Assembly: GCF_001509485.1 (NCBI RefSeq)
Contig: NZ_LLZI01000222.1
Coordinates: 1-64,000 of the forward strand
Origin: Streptomyces sp. NRRL F-4489
GTDB taxonomy: Bacteria; Actinomycetota; Actinomycetes; Streptomycetales; Streptomycetaceae
Length of the DNA: 64,000 nt
Reading direction: 5' to 3'
Below, piece after piece: positions 26,633-35,806 of the stretch. Both the position numbers and the translations under genes were made by a program. Position 1 is the first letter of the stretch, and each line of letters starts with the position of its first letter. The notes beneath the pieces are model-generated. The model saw nothing but the letters and a program-made list of their open reading frames with translations, was not told the origin of the DNA and ran no database searches.

Positions 26633-28387
26633 GTGCCCCAACTCCGTCTCGCCCTCAACCAGATCGACTCCTGCGTCGGCGATCTCGCCCGGAACGCCGA
26701 CGCGATCGCGCACTGGACCCGGCACGCGGCCGACCGGGGCGCGCATCTGATCGCCTTCCCCGAGATGGCGCTGACCGGCTATCCGGTCGAGGACCTGGCG
26801 CTGCGCCCGTCGTTCGTCGAGGCGAGCCGGGCCGCGCTGGGCGCGCTGGCCGAGCGGCTGGCCGCCGAGGGACTGGGCGACGTCCCGGTGGTCGTCGGCT
26901 ACCTCGACCGCTGCGCGCGCTCCGAGCCCCGCTACGGCCGGCCGGCCGGTGCGCCGCAGAACGCCGCGGCGGTGCTGCACCGCGGCGCGGTCGCGCTCAC
27001 CTTCGCCAAGCACCACCTGCCCAACTACGGCGTCTTCGACGAGTTCCGCTACTTCGTCCCGGGCGACACCCTGCCCGTCGTCCGGGTCCGCGGCGTCGAT
27101 GTGGCGCTGGCCATCTGCGAGGACCTGTGGCAGGAGGGGGGCCGGGTGCCCGCCGCGCGCAGCGCCGGCGCCGGGCTGCTGCTGTCGGTCAACGCCTCGC
27201 CGTACGAGCGGGAGAAGCACGACACCCGGCTGGAGCTGGTCCGCAAGCGGGCCCAGGAGGCCGGCTGCACCACCGCGTATCTCGCCATGATCGGCGGCCA
27301 GGACGAGCTGGTCTTCGACGGCGACTCGATCGTGGTGGACCGCGACGGCGGGGTGATCGCCCGCGCCCCGCAGTTCGAGGAGGGGTGCGTCCTGGTCGAT
27401 CTGGACCTGCCGGCGGCGGCGCCGGAACCGCCGTCCGGGGTGCTGGACGACGGGCTGCGGGTGGAGCACCTAATCCTCTCCGCCGATCCGCTGCCGCCCT
27501 ACGCGCCGGAGGTGCCCGGCGGGCAGGCGCCGCGCCTGGGCGACCTGGAGGAGATCTACACCGCGCTGGTCACCGGCCTGCGCGCCTACGTCGCCAAGAA
27601 CGGCTTCGGCAGCGTGGTGCTGGGCCTGTCCGGCGGGATCGACTCGGCGCTGGTGGCCGCGCTGGCCTGCGACGCGCTGGGCCCGGAGCGGGTGCACGCG
27701 GTCGCCATGCCCTCGCGCTACTCCTCCGAGCACTCCGTGGCCGACGCCGCCGAACTGGCCCGCCGCACCGGCCTGCGGTTCCGTACGGTGCCGATCGGCC
27801 CGATGTTCGACGCGTACCTGGCATCGCTCGGCGTGACCGGGCTGGCCGAGGAGAACCTCCAGTCGCGGCTGCGCGGCACGATCCTGATGGGGATCTCCAA
27901 CGAGGAGGGGCACCTGGTCCTCGCGCCGGGCAACAAGTCCGAGCTGGCGTGCGGCTATTCGACGCTCTACGGCGATTCGGTCGGCGGCTACGGCCCGATC
28001 AAGGACGTCTACAAGACCGGCATCTTCGCACTGGCCCGCTGGCGCAACGGCGCCGCCGCCGCGCGCGGGCAGACCCCGCCGATCCCCGAGCACACGATCA
28101 GCAAACCGCCCAGCGCCGAGCTGCGGCCCGGCCAGGTCGACACCGACTCACTGCCGGACTACGCGGTGCTGGACCGCGTCCTGGAGCTGTACGTCGACCG
28201 GGACCGGGGCCGCGAGGAGATCGTGGCGGAGGGCTTCGACGAGGCGCTGGTGACCCGGGTGCTGCGGATGGTGGACCGCGCCGAGTACAAGCGCCGGCAG
28301 TACCCGCCCGGCACCAAGATCTCCGCGAAGGGCTTCGGCAAGGACCGGCGGCTGCCGATCACGAACCACTGGCGGGAGGGCGGCTGA
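26633..28387 (+). CDS. nadE: NAD+ synthase, glutamine-hydrolysing
   Basis: A 584-residue two-domain enzyme making NAD+ from deamido-NAD+, ATP and glutamine. The N-terminal nitrilase-fold glutaminase has its triad E44 (FPEMALTGYP), K126 (FAKHHLPNYG) and C162 (AICEDLW). The C-terminal ATP-pyrophosphatase domain has the PP-loop SGGIDSA at 333-339 and KSELACGYSTLYGDSVGGY. The start is GTG, preceded by a -10 that suggests a leaderless mRNA. The last 29 bases of the gene overlap the 3' end of the converging MFS gene. It is essential in bacteria lacking other routes. Confidence 0.95.
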   Translation: MPQLRLALNQIDSCVGDLARNADAIAHWTRHAADRGAHLIAFPEMALTGYPVEDLALRPSFVEASRAALGALAERLAAEGLGDVPVVVGYLDRCARSEPRYGRPAGAPQNAAAVLHRGAVALTFAKHHLPNYGVFDEFRYFVPGDTLPVVRVRGVDVALAICEDLWQEGGRVPAARSAGAGLLLSVNASPYEREKHDTRLELVRKRAQEAGCTTAYLAMIGGQDELVFDGDSIVVDRDGGVIARAPQFEEGCVLVDLDLPAAAPEPPSGVLDDGLRVEHLILSADPLPPYAPEVPGGQAPRLGDLEEIYTALVTGLRAYVAKNGFGSVVLGLSGGIDSALVAALACDALGPERVHAVAMPSRYSSEHSVADAAELARRTGLRFRTVPIGPMFDAYLASLGVTGLAEENLQSRLRGTILMGISNEEGHLVLAPGNKSELACGYSTLYGDSVGGYGPIKDVYKTGIFALARWRNGAAAARGQTPPIPEHTISKPPSAELRPGQVDTDSLPDYAVLDRVLELYVDRDRGREEIVAEGFDEALVTRVLRMVDRAEYKRRQYPPGTKISAKGFGKDRRLPITNHWREGG

Positions 28388-29600
28388 CCGCCCCGGCCGG
28401 CGCGGCCGCCGGCTCGCCGTCGCCGCGCGCCACGATCCGGGTGGTGTCGTCGCGGGAGCCGCGGTCCAGCAGTCCGGCCAGCAGCGCCACGGCCAGACCG
28501 GCCGCGGCCAGGACGGCGCCGGCGGCGGCCGGCGAGGTCCAGCCCCAGCCGGCCGCCAGGACCAGGCCGCCGATCCAGGCGCCGCCCGCGTTGGCCAGGT
28601 TGAACGCCGACTGGTTGGCGGCGGCGGCCAGCGTCGGCGCCCGCCGGGCCTTGTCCATCACCAGCATCTGCAGCGGCGTGGTGGTCAGGAAGCCGACCGC
28701 GCCGATCAGGACGACGGTGACCAGCGCGGCCCACTTCAGGTGCGCGGCGAACGGGAAGACCGCCAGCACCACCGCGAGCGCGCCGAGGGAGCCGTAGAGG
28801 GTGGGGCGCAGCGCCCGGTCGGTGAGCGGCCCGGCGGCCAGCGCGCCCAGCGTCATCCCGATGCCGAAGAGCGCCAGCACCACCGGGACCGCGCCCGCGG
28901 AGAAGCCGGTGACCTCGGTCATCGCCGAGGCGAGATAGCTGTAGACGGCGAAGATCCCGGCGAAGCCGAAGACCGTGGTGAGCAGGCCGAGCAGCACCTG
29001 GCGGTCGCCGAGCGCGCGCAGTTCGCCGCGCAGGCCGCCGGTGTCCGGGCCGGCCGGCAGCGGCGGGACGAGCCGGGCCAGCGCGGCCATCGCGACCAGT
29101 CCGATGGCGGCGACGACGAGGAAGGTGGCGCGCCAGCCCAGGCGCTGGCCGAGGAGGGTGGCGGCGGGTACGCCGACGATGTTGGCGATGGTCAGGCCGA
29201 GGAACATGGTGGCCACCGCGCGGGCCTGCCGGCCCTCGCGGACCAGCCGGGCGGCGACCACCGCGCCCACGCCGAAGAACGCGCCGTGCGGCAGCCCGGC
29301 CAGCAGCCGGCCGGCCACCAGCAGGCCGAAGTTCGGGGCCAGCGCGGAGGCGAGGTTGCCGACCGTGAAGACCGCCATCAGCGCGACCAGCATCCGCTTG
29401 CGGGGGACGCGGGAGCCGAGCGCGGTCAGGAGCGGGGCGCCGATGACGACGCCGAGGGCGTAGGCGGAGACGAGGTAGCCGGCGGTGGGCACGGAGGTGC
29501 CCAGAGCGTCCGCGACGTCGGGCAGCAGGCCCATCATCACGAATTCCGTGGTGCCGATACCGAAGGCCGAGATCGCGAGCGCGAGCAGAGCCAAGGGCAT
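28359..29600 (-). CDS. MFS transporter, AraJ/CmlR-type drug or sugar efflux
   Basis: A 413-residue, 12-span major facilitator. Motifs include ISAFGIGTTEFVMMGLLPDV at the N-terminus (the TEFVxMGLLP signature of AraJ/YdhP/Cml exporters), GSRVPRKRMLV (loop 2-3) and LAGLPHGAFFGVG. The C-terminus is a hydrophilic Ala/Gly tail. The ATG has the ribosome site AAAGGT. Its stop codon lies inside nadE, so the two genes overlap tail to tail by 29 bases. A perfect 12-base palindrome upstream may be a regulator site. The export substrate is unknown. Confidence 0.87.
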   Translation of the reverse strand: MPLALLALAISAFGIGTTEFVMMGLLPDVADALGTSVPTAGYLVSAYALGVVIGAPLLTALGSRVPRKRMLVALMAVFTVGNLASALAPNFGLLVAGRLLAGLPHGAFFGVGAVVAARLVREGRQARAVATMFLGLTIANIVGVPAATLLGQRLGWRATFLVVAAIGLVAMAALARLVPPLPAGPDTGGLRGELRALGDRQVLLGLLTTVFGFAGIFAVYSYLASAMTEVTGFSAGAVPVVLALFGIGMTLGALAAGPLTDRALRPTLYGSLGALAVVLAVFPFAAHLKWAALVTVVLIGAVGFLTTTPLQMLVMDKARRAPTLAAAANQSAFNLANAGGAWIGGLVLAAGWGWTSPAAAGAVLAAAGLAVALLAGLLDRGSRDDTTRIVARGDGEPAAAPAGAVSRPPASGS

Positions 29601-29711
29601 GGAGAACCTTTCGGGTGGGAGGCGTGCGAGGGGTGGGGTGCGGGAGGCGTACGAAAGGGGTGGGGATGTGTCCGGCGCGGGCGCGCGGAGGTCCGGCCCG
29701 CGTTTAAGTTC

Positions 29712-29723
29712 TGTTCCGGAACA
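29712..29723. promoter_or_regulatory. Palindrome upstream of the MFS gene
   Basis: TGTTCCGGAACA is a perfect 12-base palindrome 112-123 bases upstream of the MFS start, followed by GGCGGA-GTAT-TCCGCC at 29734-29749. The rest of the 272-bp gap holds no gene apart from the terminator of the next unit. Confidence 0.35.
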
Positions 29724-29799
29724 AAGTGTGGCAGGCGGAGTATTCCGCCGTGAAAACGGAATGTGAAATCGCGTCGCGACCCCTCGCCTGCGGACGCGG

Positions 29800-29850
29800 A
29801 AAAAGCCCGCGCCGGCCAGGCGGCGCGGGGGCCGTCCGGCCGGCGCGGGC
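29800..29850 (-). terminator. Intrinsic terminator of the EEP-family gene
   Basis: On the minus strand GCCCGCGCCGGCC (29850-29838) pairs perfectly with GGCCGGCGCGGGC (29817-29805), followed directly by TTTTT. This is the clearest rho-independent terminator in the window. Confidence 0.85.
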
Positions 29851-29872
29851 GGGCGCCGGTGGTGGGGTGGAG

Positions 29873-30892
29873 TCAGATCTTGACGGTGGCGGCGACCGGG
29901 CGGTGGTCGCTGCCGGTCGCGGGCAGCACCCACGCCTTGACCGGGTCGATGCCCTTGACCAGGATCTGGTCGATCCGGGCCATCGGGAAGCCGGCCGGCC
30001 AGCTGAAGCCGAAGCCGTCGCCGGCCGCGCCCTGGGCGGAGCGCAGCTGGGAGGTCAGCGGGGCCAGCGAGCGGTCGTTCATGGTGCCGTTGAGGTCGCC
30101 GAGGAGCACCACCTGGCGGACCGGGTCGGCGGCGATCGCCTCGCCCAGCGCGCTGGCGCTGCCGTCGCGCTGCCCGGCGGTGAAGCCCTTGTCGACGTTG
30201 ACCCGTACCGAGGGCATATGGGCCACGTAGACCGCGATCTGCCGGCCGTCGGCGGCGGTGACGGTGGCGCGCAGCGCCCGCACCCAGCCGATCTTGATGT
30301 CCACCGGGCGGGTGTCGGCCAGCGGGCGCTTGCTCCACAGGCCGACCGTGCCCTGCACGGTGTGGTACGGGTACACGCCGGCCAGGCCCTTGCGGTACGC
30401 GGGCAGCGCGGTGCCGGTCAGCTCCTCCAGCGCGACCACGTCGGCGCCGGAGGCCGCGATGGAGCGGGCGGTGCCCGCCGGGTCGGGGTTGTCGGCGTCC
30501 ACGTTGTGGGTCAGCACGGTGAGGTTGCCGCCGGTGCCGGCCTTGTCGGTGAGCTGCCCGCCGAAGAGGCTCACCCAGGCGACGGCCGGCAGCACCAGCG
30601 CCACCAGGGCGGTCGCCGAGCGGCGCAGCAGCGCGCAGAGCAGCAGCAGCGGGACGCCCAGGCCCAGCCACGGCAGGAAGGTCTCCAGCAGGCTGCCGTA
30701 ATTGCCCACCGTGTTGGGGATCCGGGCGTGCAGCAGCAGCGCCAGCCCGAGGAGGACCGCGAGGACCGCGAGGACGATGCCGCGCCGCCACATCCCCTCC
30801 CGGCGCCACCAGCCCCGCAGCCGCCCGGACCGGGAACCGGTCCACCCGGGCCCCTGGCCCTGCTCCGGCTCCGTCATGTACGCCTGCGCCAT
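29873..30892 (-). CDS. Membrane-anchored endonuclease/exonuclease/phosphatase (EEP) family protein
   Basis: A 339-residue protein. Three membrane spans at about residues 35-120 (IVLAVLAVLLGLALLLHARI and following) are followed by an external EEP catalytic domain: LTHNVDADN, ALEELTG, VYVAHMPSVRV, LLGDLNGTMND and ATGSDHRPVAATVKI, the standard Asn/Glu/His/Asp-Asn/Asp-His metal site. Substrates of the family range from nucleic acids to phospholipids; the membrane position favours a lipid, sugar phosphate or extracellular DNA. The start was set at the ATG with GAGGA eight bases upstream rather than the ATG 45 bases earlier. It is followed by a strong terminator, so it is monocistronic. Confidence 0.82.
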   Translation of the reverse strand: MAQAYMTEPEQGQGPGWTGSRSGRLRGWWRREGMWRRGIVLAVLAVLLGLALLLHARIPNTVGNYGSLLETFLPWLGLGVPLLLLCALLRRSATALVALVLPAVAWVSLFGGQLTDKAGTGGNLTVLTHNVDADNPDPAGTARSIAASGADVVALEELTGTALPAYRKGLAGVYPYHTVQGTVGLWSKRPLADTRPVDIKIGWVRALRATVTAADGRQIAVYVAHMPSVRVNVDKGFTAGQRDGSASALGEAIAADPVRQVVLLGDLNGTMNDRSLAPLTSQLRSAQGAAGDGFGFSWPAGFPMARIDQILVKGIDPVKAWVLPATGSDHRPVAATVKI

Positions 30893-30997
30893 ACCGCTGT
30901 CCTCACTCGCCTGCCACCCTGCTCCGGTGCGCCTCACCTGTGATCTTCGACCCTAGGCGATGGCCGTGAAACGCTCTCTTAGATCCCGGTTTCCGGT

Positions 30998-31020
30998 GGA
31001 TCCGCTTGACCGGCGGATCC
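30998..31020. terminator. Stem-loop between TetR and EEP-family genes
   Basis: GGATCCGC, loop TTGACCG, GCGGATCC make a perfect 8-bp stem in the 328-bp gap between the end of the TetR gene and the start of the EEP-family gene. No small gene is seen there. TAGGGT at 30950-30955 on the minus strand may be the -10 of the EEP-family gene. Confidence 0.4.
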
Positions 31021-31174
31021 CCGGTGCGCGGGGTCTTCCGGTGCGTTCCGCAGGGGAGGACGGGCCGTCCGCCGCCGCGGGTTCCGGTCCGGGCGTTCGT
31101 GACAGCGGCTGTGACAGAACGGGCATGGTCCGGTCATACGCGGCCCGGCGGCCGTCATCAAGCGGTCGGGTCCC

Positions 31175-31228
31175 GGTCATGCAGCACCCCAGCGCGGGTC
31201 ATGCAGCGCCCCGGCCCGGGTCAAGCGG
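31175..31228. repeat. 22-bp tandem repeat at the end of the TetR gene
   Basis: GGTCATGCAGCACCCCAGCG, then GGTCATGCAGCGCCCCGGCC, then GGTCAAGCGG begin at 31175, 31197 and 31219, an exact 22-bp period. The third copy contains the TetR stop codon. The purpose is unknown; two helical turns would place sites on one DNA face. Confidence 0.6.
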
Positions 31229-31901
31229 AATCCGCCGCCGGGCGGCCGCCGCACCCCGCGGGCCGCGGCCGGACGCCGTCCAGCACGGTGTCGACGATCT
31301 CCTCGGCGAACCCCTCGGGGAGCGGCTGCCCCTCGGGGCGGAGGGCGCGGGCCAGCAGCGGCCCGGTGAAGAGGTCGGCCAGCGTCGCCAGGTCCCGGTC
31401 GGCGCGGATCTCACCGGCCGCCACCCCGCGCCGCAACACCGCGAGCAGCGCCTCGTGCCGGGCCCGCAGGACCGTCTCGTGGTACTCCGCCCACAGCTCC
31501 GGCTGCGACCGGACGTGGCTGACGACCGTCCGCAGCACCGCCGAACCGCGCCCGGCCAGCCCCCGGCGGCGCAGGAACTCCAGCAGCCGCACCAGGTCCT
31601 CGCGGACCGAACCGCCCTCCAGGGGCGGGCAGGGCGCGTCCAGCGACCGCATCACGTCCAGCAGCAGCGCGCTCTTGCCCGGCCAGCGGCGGTAGACGGT
31701 GGCCTTGCCGACACCGGCCTCGCGGGCGATCCGCTCCATGGACAGCTCGGCTATCGAGCTGCCGTCCTCGATCAGGCGGAGCACCGCCTCGATGATCGCG
31801 GAGTCGGCCGCGGCGCTGCGCGGGCGGCCCCGGCGCCCGGGAGCCGGCCCGCCCGGCCGCTCCCCCGCCGTCCGCCCGCGGGTGTCCGCCGCCCGGCTCA
31901 T
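31221..31901 (-). CDS. TetR family regulator coupled to a drug exporter
   Basis: A 226-residue regulator. The HTH reads [20 protein letters not shown] after a 40-residue basic, Gly/Pro-rich extension (RRGRPRS). The remaining helical domain has TetR_C character, with [20 protein letters not shown] near its end. Its ATG overlaps the exporter stop as ATGA, so exporter and repressor are made together, the usual feedback arrangement for efflux control. The probable operator is the 23-bp palindrome upstream of the exporter. Confidence 0.86.
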   Translation of the reverse strand: MSRAADTRGRTAGERPGGPAPGRRGRPRSAAADSAIIEAVLRLIEDGSSIAELSMERIAREAGVGKATVYRRWPGKSALLLDVMRSLDAPCPPLEGGSVREDLVRLLEFLRRRGLAGRGSAVLRTVVSHVRSQPELWAEYHETVLRARHEALLAVLRRGVAAGEIRADRDLATLADLFTGPLLARALRPEGQPLPEGFAEEIVDTVLDGVRPRPAGCGGRPAADSA

Positions 31902-33529
31902 CTCGCTGCGCCCGCCTTCCGTCCGTCCCGGCGCTCCGCGGAGTGCGGGGCCGGGCCCATTCTTCCCGGCAGGAATCCGGCGACGACCGCGGCCCCCAGC
32001 ACCGAGACGGCCGCCGAGGCGAGCGCGGTGACGTGCATGGCGTGCAGGAACGCGCCGTCGGCCGCGAGCGCCAGGGGGCGGGCGGCGGGCGGGCCGAGCC
32101 GCTGGGCGAGGCCGAGGGTGGCCTCGATGGACTCGCCGGCCGCGATCCGCACCGGTCCGGGCACCCGCGGCAGCGCGTCCAGGGTGCCCTGGATGCCGTC
32201 GCGGTAGCTGGTGGAGAGCAGCGAGCCGAGCACCGCGACGCCGAGGGTGCCGCCGACCTGCCGGAAGATGTTGTTCAGCGCCGAGCCGGAGCCGGCCTTC
32301 TCGCGCGGCAGCGCCTGCATGATCGTGACGGTGACCGGCGGCATGATGTGCGCCATGCCGGTGCCCTGGAGGAAGAACAGCACCTCCAGCACCCACAGCG
32401 GGGTGTGGCGGTCCAGCAGCAGCATCCCGGCCATGGTGACGGCGACCACCAGCATCCCGGCGGTGCACACCGCGCGGGCCCCGAAGCGGTCCACCGCGTG
32501 CCGGGCCCGGGGCGCGAAGATCAGCTGGGCGGCGGCCAGCGGCAGGATCAGCAGCCCGGCCTCCAGCGGACTGTAGCCGCGCACGCTCTGGACGTAGAAG
32601 ACGATGAAGAACGTGACGCCCATCAGCGCGAAGAAGACCAGCGCGATGGCGGTGACGGCGGCCGAGAAGGCGGGCTTGCGGAAGTAGCCGATGTCGATGG
32701 ACGGGTGGTCGCTGCGCTTCTGGTGGACGACGAACGCGGCCAGCACCGCCACCCCGCCGGCCACGGTGCCCACCACCTCGGGATCGGTGAAGTCGGCGAG
32801 CTGGCCGCCCTTGATGATCCCGTAGACCAGCAGGACCAGGCCGACCACGGAGAGCAGCACCCCGGCCGGGTCCAGCCGCCCGGGGGCCGGGTCCTTGGAG
32901 TCGGGCACCAGCAGCACCATCGCGGCCAGCGCGACCAGCACGATCGGGACGTTGATCAGGAAGACCGAGCCCCACCAGAAGTGGTCCAGCAGCAGCCCGC
33001 CGGCGATCGGGCCGATGGCGATGGCCAGCCCCACCCCGCCGGCCCAGACGCCGATCGCCCGGGGCTGCTCCTCGCGTTCGAAGACGTTCATCAGGATGGC
33101 GAGGGTGGCCGGCATGACGAAGGCGCCGCCCAGGCCCATCAGGGCGCGGAAGACGATCAGCTGCGCCGGGGAGGCGGAGACCGCGGCGAGCACCGAGCCG
33201 GTGCCGAACACGGCCAGCCCGAAGAGCAGCACCTTCTTGCGGCCGAGCCGGTCGCCGAGCAGGCCGGAGGTGAACAGCAGCCCGGCGAAGACCAGCGTGT
33301 AGGAGTTGATCGCCCACTCCAGCTCGCTCTGGGTGGCGCCGAGACCGGTGGGGGCCGGGGTGGCGATGGTCTTCATCGCGACGTTGAGGATCGAGTTGTC
33401 CAGCACCACGATCAGCAGGCTGAGCATCAGGACGCTGAGGATCACCCAGCGGCGGCGGTGGATCCGGGCGGGGACGCGGGGCGCGGCGGGGGCGCCGGAC
33501 GCGGCCGGTGGGGTCGGGGAGGTCGCCAT
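31898..33529 (-). CDS. DHA2-family (14-span) MFS multidrug exporter
   Basis: A 543-residue, 14-span facilitator of the EmrB/QacA class. Signatures are [15 protein letters not shown] in span 1 (the LDxTIVNVALP motif), [18 protein letters not shown] in loop 2-3 and [19 protein letters not shown] in span 5 (motif C of drug:proton antiporters). It exports small lipophilic drugs in its family. On the minus strand TAGGGT lies six bases before the ATG, implying a leaderless transcript, and the -35 position falls inside a palindrome. Regulator and exporter form a two-gene operon. Confidence 0.9.
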   Translation of the reverse strand: MATSPTPPAASGAPAAPRVPARIHRRRWVILSVLMLSLLIVVLDNSILNVAMKTIATPAPTGLGATQSELEWAINSYTLVFAGLLFTSGLLGDRLGRKKVLLFGLAVFGTGSVLAAVSASPAQLIVFRALMGLGGAFVMPATLAILMNVFEREEQPRAIGVWAGGVGLAIAIGPIAGGLLLDHFWWGSVFLINVPIVLVALAAMVLLVPDSKDPAPGRLDPAGVLLSVVGLVLLVYGIIKGGQLADFTDPEVVGTVAGGVAVLAAFVVHQKRSDHPSIDIGYFRKPAFSAAVTAIALVFFALMGVTFFIVFYVQSVRGYSPLEAGLLILPLAAAQLIFAPRARHAVDRFGARAVCTAGMLVVAVTMAGMLLLDRHTPLWVLEVLFFLQGTGMAHIMPPVTVTIMQALPREKAGSGSALNNIFRQVGGTLGVAVLGSLLSTSYRDGIQGTLDALPRVPGPVRIAAGESIEATLGLAQRLGPPAARPLALAADGAFLHAMHVTALASAAVSVLGAAVVAGFLPGRMGPAPHSAERRDGRKAGAAR

Positions 33530-33535
33530 GGCGCC

Positions 33536-33573
33536 ACCCTACGCCGATATCGATACGGGACCGTTCCGTATCG
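33536..33573 (-). promoter_or_regulatory. Exporter promoter with TetR-type operator
   Basis: On the minus strand the -10 TAGGGT (33541-33536) stands six bases from the ATG. CGATACGG (33551-33558), seven bases, CCGTATCG (33566-33573) form a perfect 8+8 palindrome covering the -35 position. It lies between the exporter and panB and could affect both. Confidence 0.65.
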
Positions 33574-33741
33574 GTGGCGCGGCGAGCCGCCGCCGGGACC
33601 CCCTTCGACGCCCCCGGTACGCCCCGCCGGGACGCCCCCCGCGACGCCCCCTTTTGCTCCCCGGGCACGCCGTGCCAGCATGGACGGGAGTCCGGAGACA
33701 CCGTCAGGGTGCTTCGAGATCACGAAACAGGAGCCGTCACC

Positions 33742-34650
33742 ATGACGCAGCTTTCGCCTGCCCGGAACGAGGCCGCGGGGGCCACGACCCAGGAGCCCAC
33801 CGCCGCGCCCGCCAAGGACAACCCCAAGGCGCTCTACGGAGGCACCCGGTCGCGGCGGATCACCGTCCGCGATATCGCCGCCGCCAAGGAGCGCGGCGAG
33901 AAGTGGCCGATGCTCACCGCCTACGACGCGATGACCGCCTCGGTCTTCGACGAGGCCGGGATCCCGGTGCTGCTCGTCGGCGACTCGATGGGCAACTGCC
34001 ACCTCGGCTACGAGTCCACCGTGCCGGTCACGCTCGACGAGATCACCATCCTGTCCGCGGCGGTGGTGCGCGGCACCGAGCGCGCGCTGGTCGTCGCCGA
34101 CCTGCCGTTCGGCTCGTACCAGGAAGGCCCGGTGCAGGCGCTGCGCAGCGCCACCCGGCTGGTCAAGGAGGCCGGGGTGGGCGCGGTGAAGCTGGAGGGC
34201 GGCGAGCGCTCCGCGCACCAGGTGGAGCTGCTGGTCTCCTCCGGCATCCCGGTGATGGCGCACGTCGGGCTGACCCCCCAGTCGGTGCACGCCTTCGGCG
34301 GCTACCCGGTCCAGGGCCGCGGTGAGGAGGCCGCGCAGCAGCTGCTGCGGGACGCCAAGGCGGTGCAGGACGCCGGGGCGTTCTCGGTGGTGCTGGAGGC
34401 GGTGCCGGCCGAGCTGGCCGCCGAGGTGACGCGTTCGCTGCACATCCCGACCGTCGGCATCGGCGCCGGGGCGGAATGCGACGCGCAGGTGCTGGTGTGG
34501 ACGGACATGGCCGGCTTCACCGCGGGCCGGGTGCCGCGCTTCGTCAAGCAGTACCTCGACCTGCGGAAGCTGCTGGGCGGCGCGGCCCGGGCGTTCGCCG
34601 AGGACGTCGTCGGCGGCGCCTTCCCGGCCGCGGAGCACTCCTTCCGCTGA
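33742..34650 (+). CDS. panB: 3-methyl-2-oxobutanoate hydroxymethyltransferase
   Basis: A 302-residue enzyme of pantothenate (CoA) synthesis, adding a hydroxymethyl group from 5,10-methylene-THF to ketoisovalerate. Signatures: MLTAYDAMTASVFDEAGIPV, LVGDSMGNCHLGYESTVPVT with the Mg-binding Asp, DLPFGSYQ, VKLEGGER with the catalytic Lys/Glu, MAHVGLTPQ and GIGAGAECDAQVLVWTDM. The N-terminal 35 residues form an extra flexible stretch. Ribosome site CAGGAG precedes the ATG; longer in-frame extensions cross the exporter operator and are not credible. Confidence 0.95.
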   Translation: MTQLSPARNEAAGATTQEPTAAPAKDNPKALYGGTRSRRITVRDIAAAKERGEKWPMLTAYDAMTASVFDEAGIPVLLVGDSMGNCHLGYESTVPVTLDEITILSAAVVRGTERALVVADLPFGSYQEGPVQALRSATRLVKEAGVGAVKLEGGERSAHQVELLVSSGIPVMAHVGLTPQSVHAFGGYPVQGRGEEAAQQLLRDAKAVQDAGAFSVVLEAVPAELAAEVTRSLHIPTVGIGAGAECDAQVLVWTDMAGFTAGRVPRFVKQYLDLRKLLGGAARAFAEDVVGGAFPAAEHSFR

Positions 34651-34690
34651 GCCCCGCCCGGCGGGCCGCCGGCGGCCGGTCGGTACCGGC

Positions 34691-34734
34691 TGTCGGCGGC
34701 CTGTCAGCGCGCTGTCAGCGGCGTCCGGCACCGT
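34691..34734 (+). promoter_or_regulatory. SARP-type direct-repeat operator and promoter of the ABC exporter
   Basis: Three heptamers, TGTCGGC (34691), TGTCAGC (34702) and TGTCAGC (34713), are spaced exactly 11 bp apart. This is the geometry recognised by SARP/AfsR-type activators. A weak -10, CACCGT (34729-34734), follows nine bases after the last heptamer and lies seven bases before the ATG. There is no normal -35, as expected for SARP-dependent promoters. Confidence 0.65.
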
Positions 34735-34741
34735 AAGGGGC

Positions 34742-35806
34742 ATGACGCGACAGACGATAACCACCGGGGGCGGCAACGCCGTGGAGGTGCGCGGCCTGGT
34801 CAAGCACTTCGGCGACGTCAGGGCCGTCGACGGGGTGGACCTGGACGTGCCGGAGGGCACCGTGCTCGGGGTCCTGGGCCCCAACGGCGCCGGCAAGACC
34901 ACGCTCGTCCGCTGCCTGTCCACCCTGCTCGTCCCGGACGCCGGCCGCGCCGTGGTGGCGGGCTGCGACGTGGTGCGCCAGCCGCGCGCCCTGCGCCGCC
35001 GGATCGGCCTGACCGGGCAGTACGCATCGGTCGACGAGAAGCTCTCCGGCCGGGAGAACCTCTACATGATCGGCCGGCTGCTGGACCTCTCCCGCAAGGA
35101 CGCCCGAGCCCGCGCCGACGAGATGCTGGAGCGGTTCTCGCTGACCGAGGCCGCCCGGCGGCCGGCCGGGAAGTACTCCGGCGGGATGCGCCGCCGGCTC
35201 GACCTGGCCGCCTCGATGATCGGCCGGCCCTCGGTGCTCTATCTGGACGAGCCGACCACCGGCCTGGACCCCCGGACCCGCAACGAGGTCTGGGAGGAGG
35301 TCCAGCGGATGGTCCGGGACGGCGCCACGGTCCTGCTGACCACCCAGTACATGGAAGAGGCCGAGCAGCTGGCCGACGGGCTGGCGGTGATCGACCGCGG
35401 CCGGGTGATCGCCGAGGGCCGCATCGAGGAGCTGAAGGCCAAGGTGGGCGGGCGCACCCTGCAGATCCGCCCGGCCGACCCCGGGGAGCTGGACGCGCTG
35501 GCGGACGCCGTCGCCCGGGCCGGGCTGGACGGCGTCGCCGGGGCCACCGCGGACCACACCGGGGGTGTGGTCAACGTCCCCATCGTCAGCGACGAGCAGC
35601 TGACCGCGGTGGTCGGGGTGCTCGGCGCGCGGGGCTTCGCGCTGGCCGGGATCAGCACCCATCTGCCCAGCCTGGACGAGGTGTTCCTGGCGCTGACCGG
35701 GCAGAAGACCTCCGGCGGGGCGGACGGCTCCGGCGGGGACGGTACGGCGGACGGGCCGGACGGACCCGCCGCGCACGACGAGCGGTACGCGGAGGTGGGC
35801 GCATGA
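34742..35806 (+). CDS. ABC exporter ATP-binding protein (DrrA-like)
   Basis: A 354-residue ATPase of the daunorubicin-resistance DrrA class. Walker A is GPNGAGKTTL, the signature is YSGGMRRRLDLAASMIGRPS, Walker B is VLYLDEPTTGLDPRTR, and the switch His is replaced by Gln-containing LLTTQYMEEAEQLAD, as in DrrA. The C-terminal DUF4162-like domain (about 230-320) is followed by a Gly/Asp-rich tail. Its ATG is preceded by SARP-type repeats, so an AfsR-like activator may drive it; one is encoded tail-to-tail just downstream of the permease. Export of a secondary metabolite or drug is likely. Confidence 0.9.
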   Translation: MTRQTITTGGGNAVEVRGLVKHFGDVRAVDGVDLDVPEGTVLGVLGPNGAGKTTLVRCLSTLLVPDAGRAVVAGCDVVRQPRALRRRIGLTGQYASVDEKLSGRENLYMIGRLLDLSRKDARARADEMLERFSLTEAARRPAGKYSGGMRRRLDLAASMIGRPSVLYLDEPTTGLDPRTRNEVWEEVQRMVRDGATVLLTTQYMEEAEQLADGLAVIDRGRVIAEGRIEELKAKVGGRTLQIRPADPGELDALADAVARAGLDGVAGATADHTGGVVNVPIVSDEQLTAVVGVLGARGFALAGISTHLPSLDEVFLALTGQKTSGGADGSGGDGTADGPDGPAAHDERYAEVGA

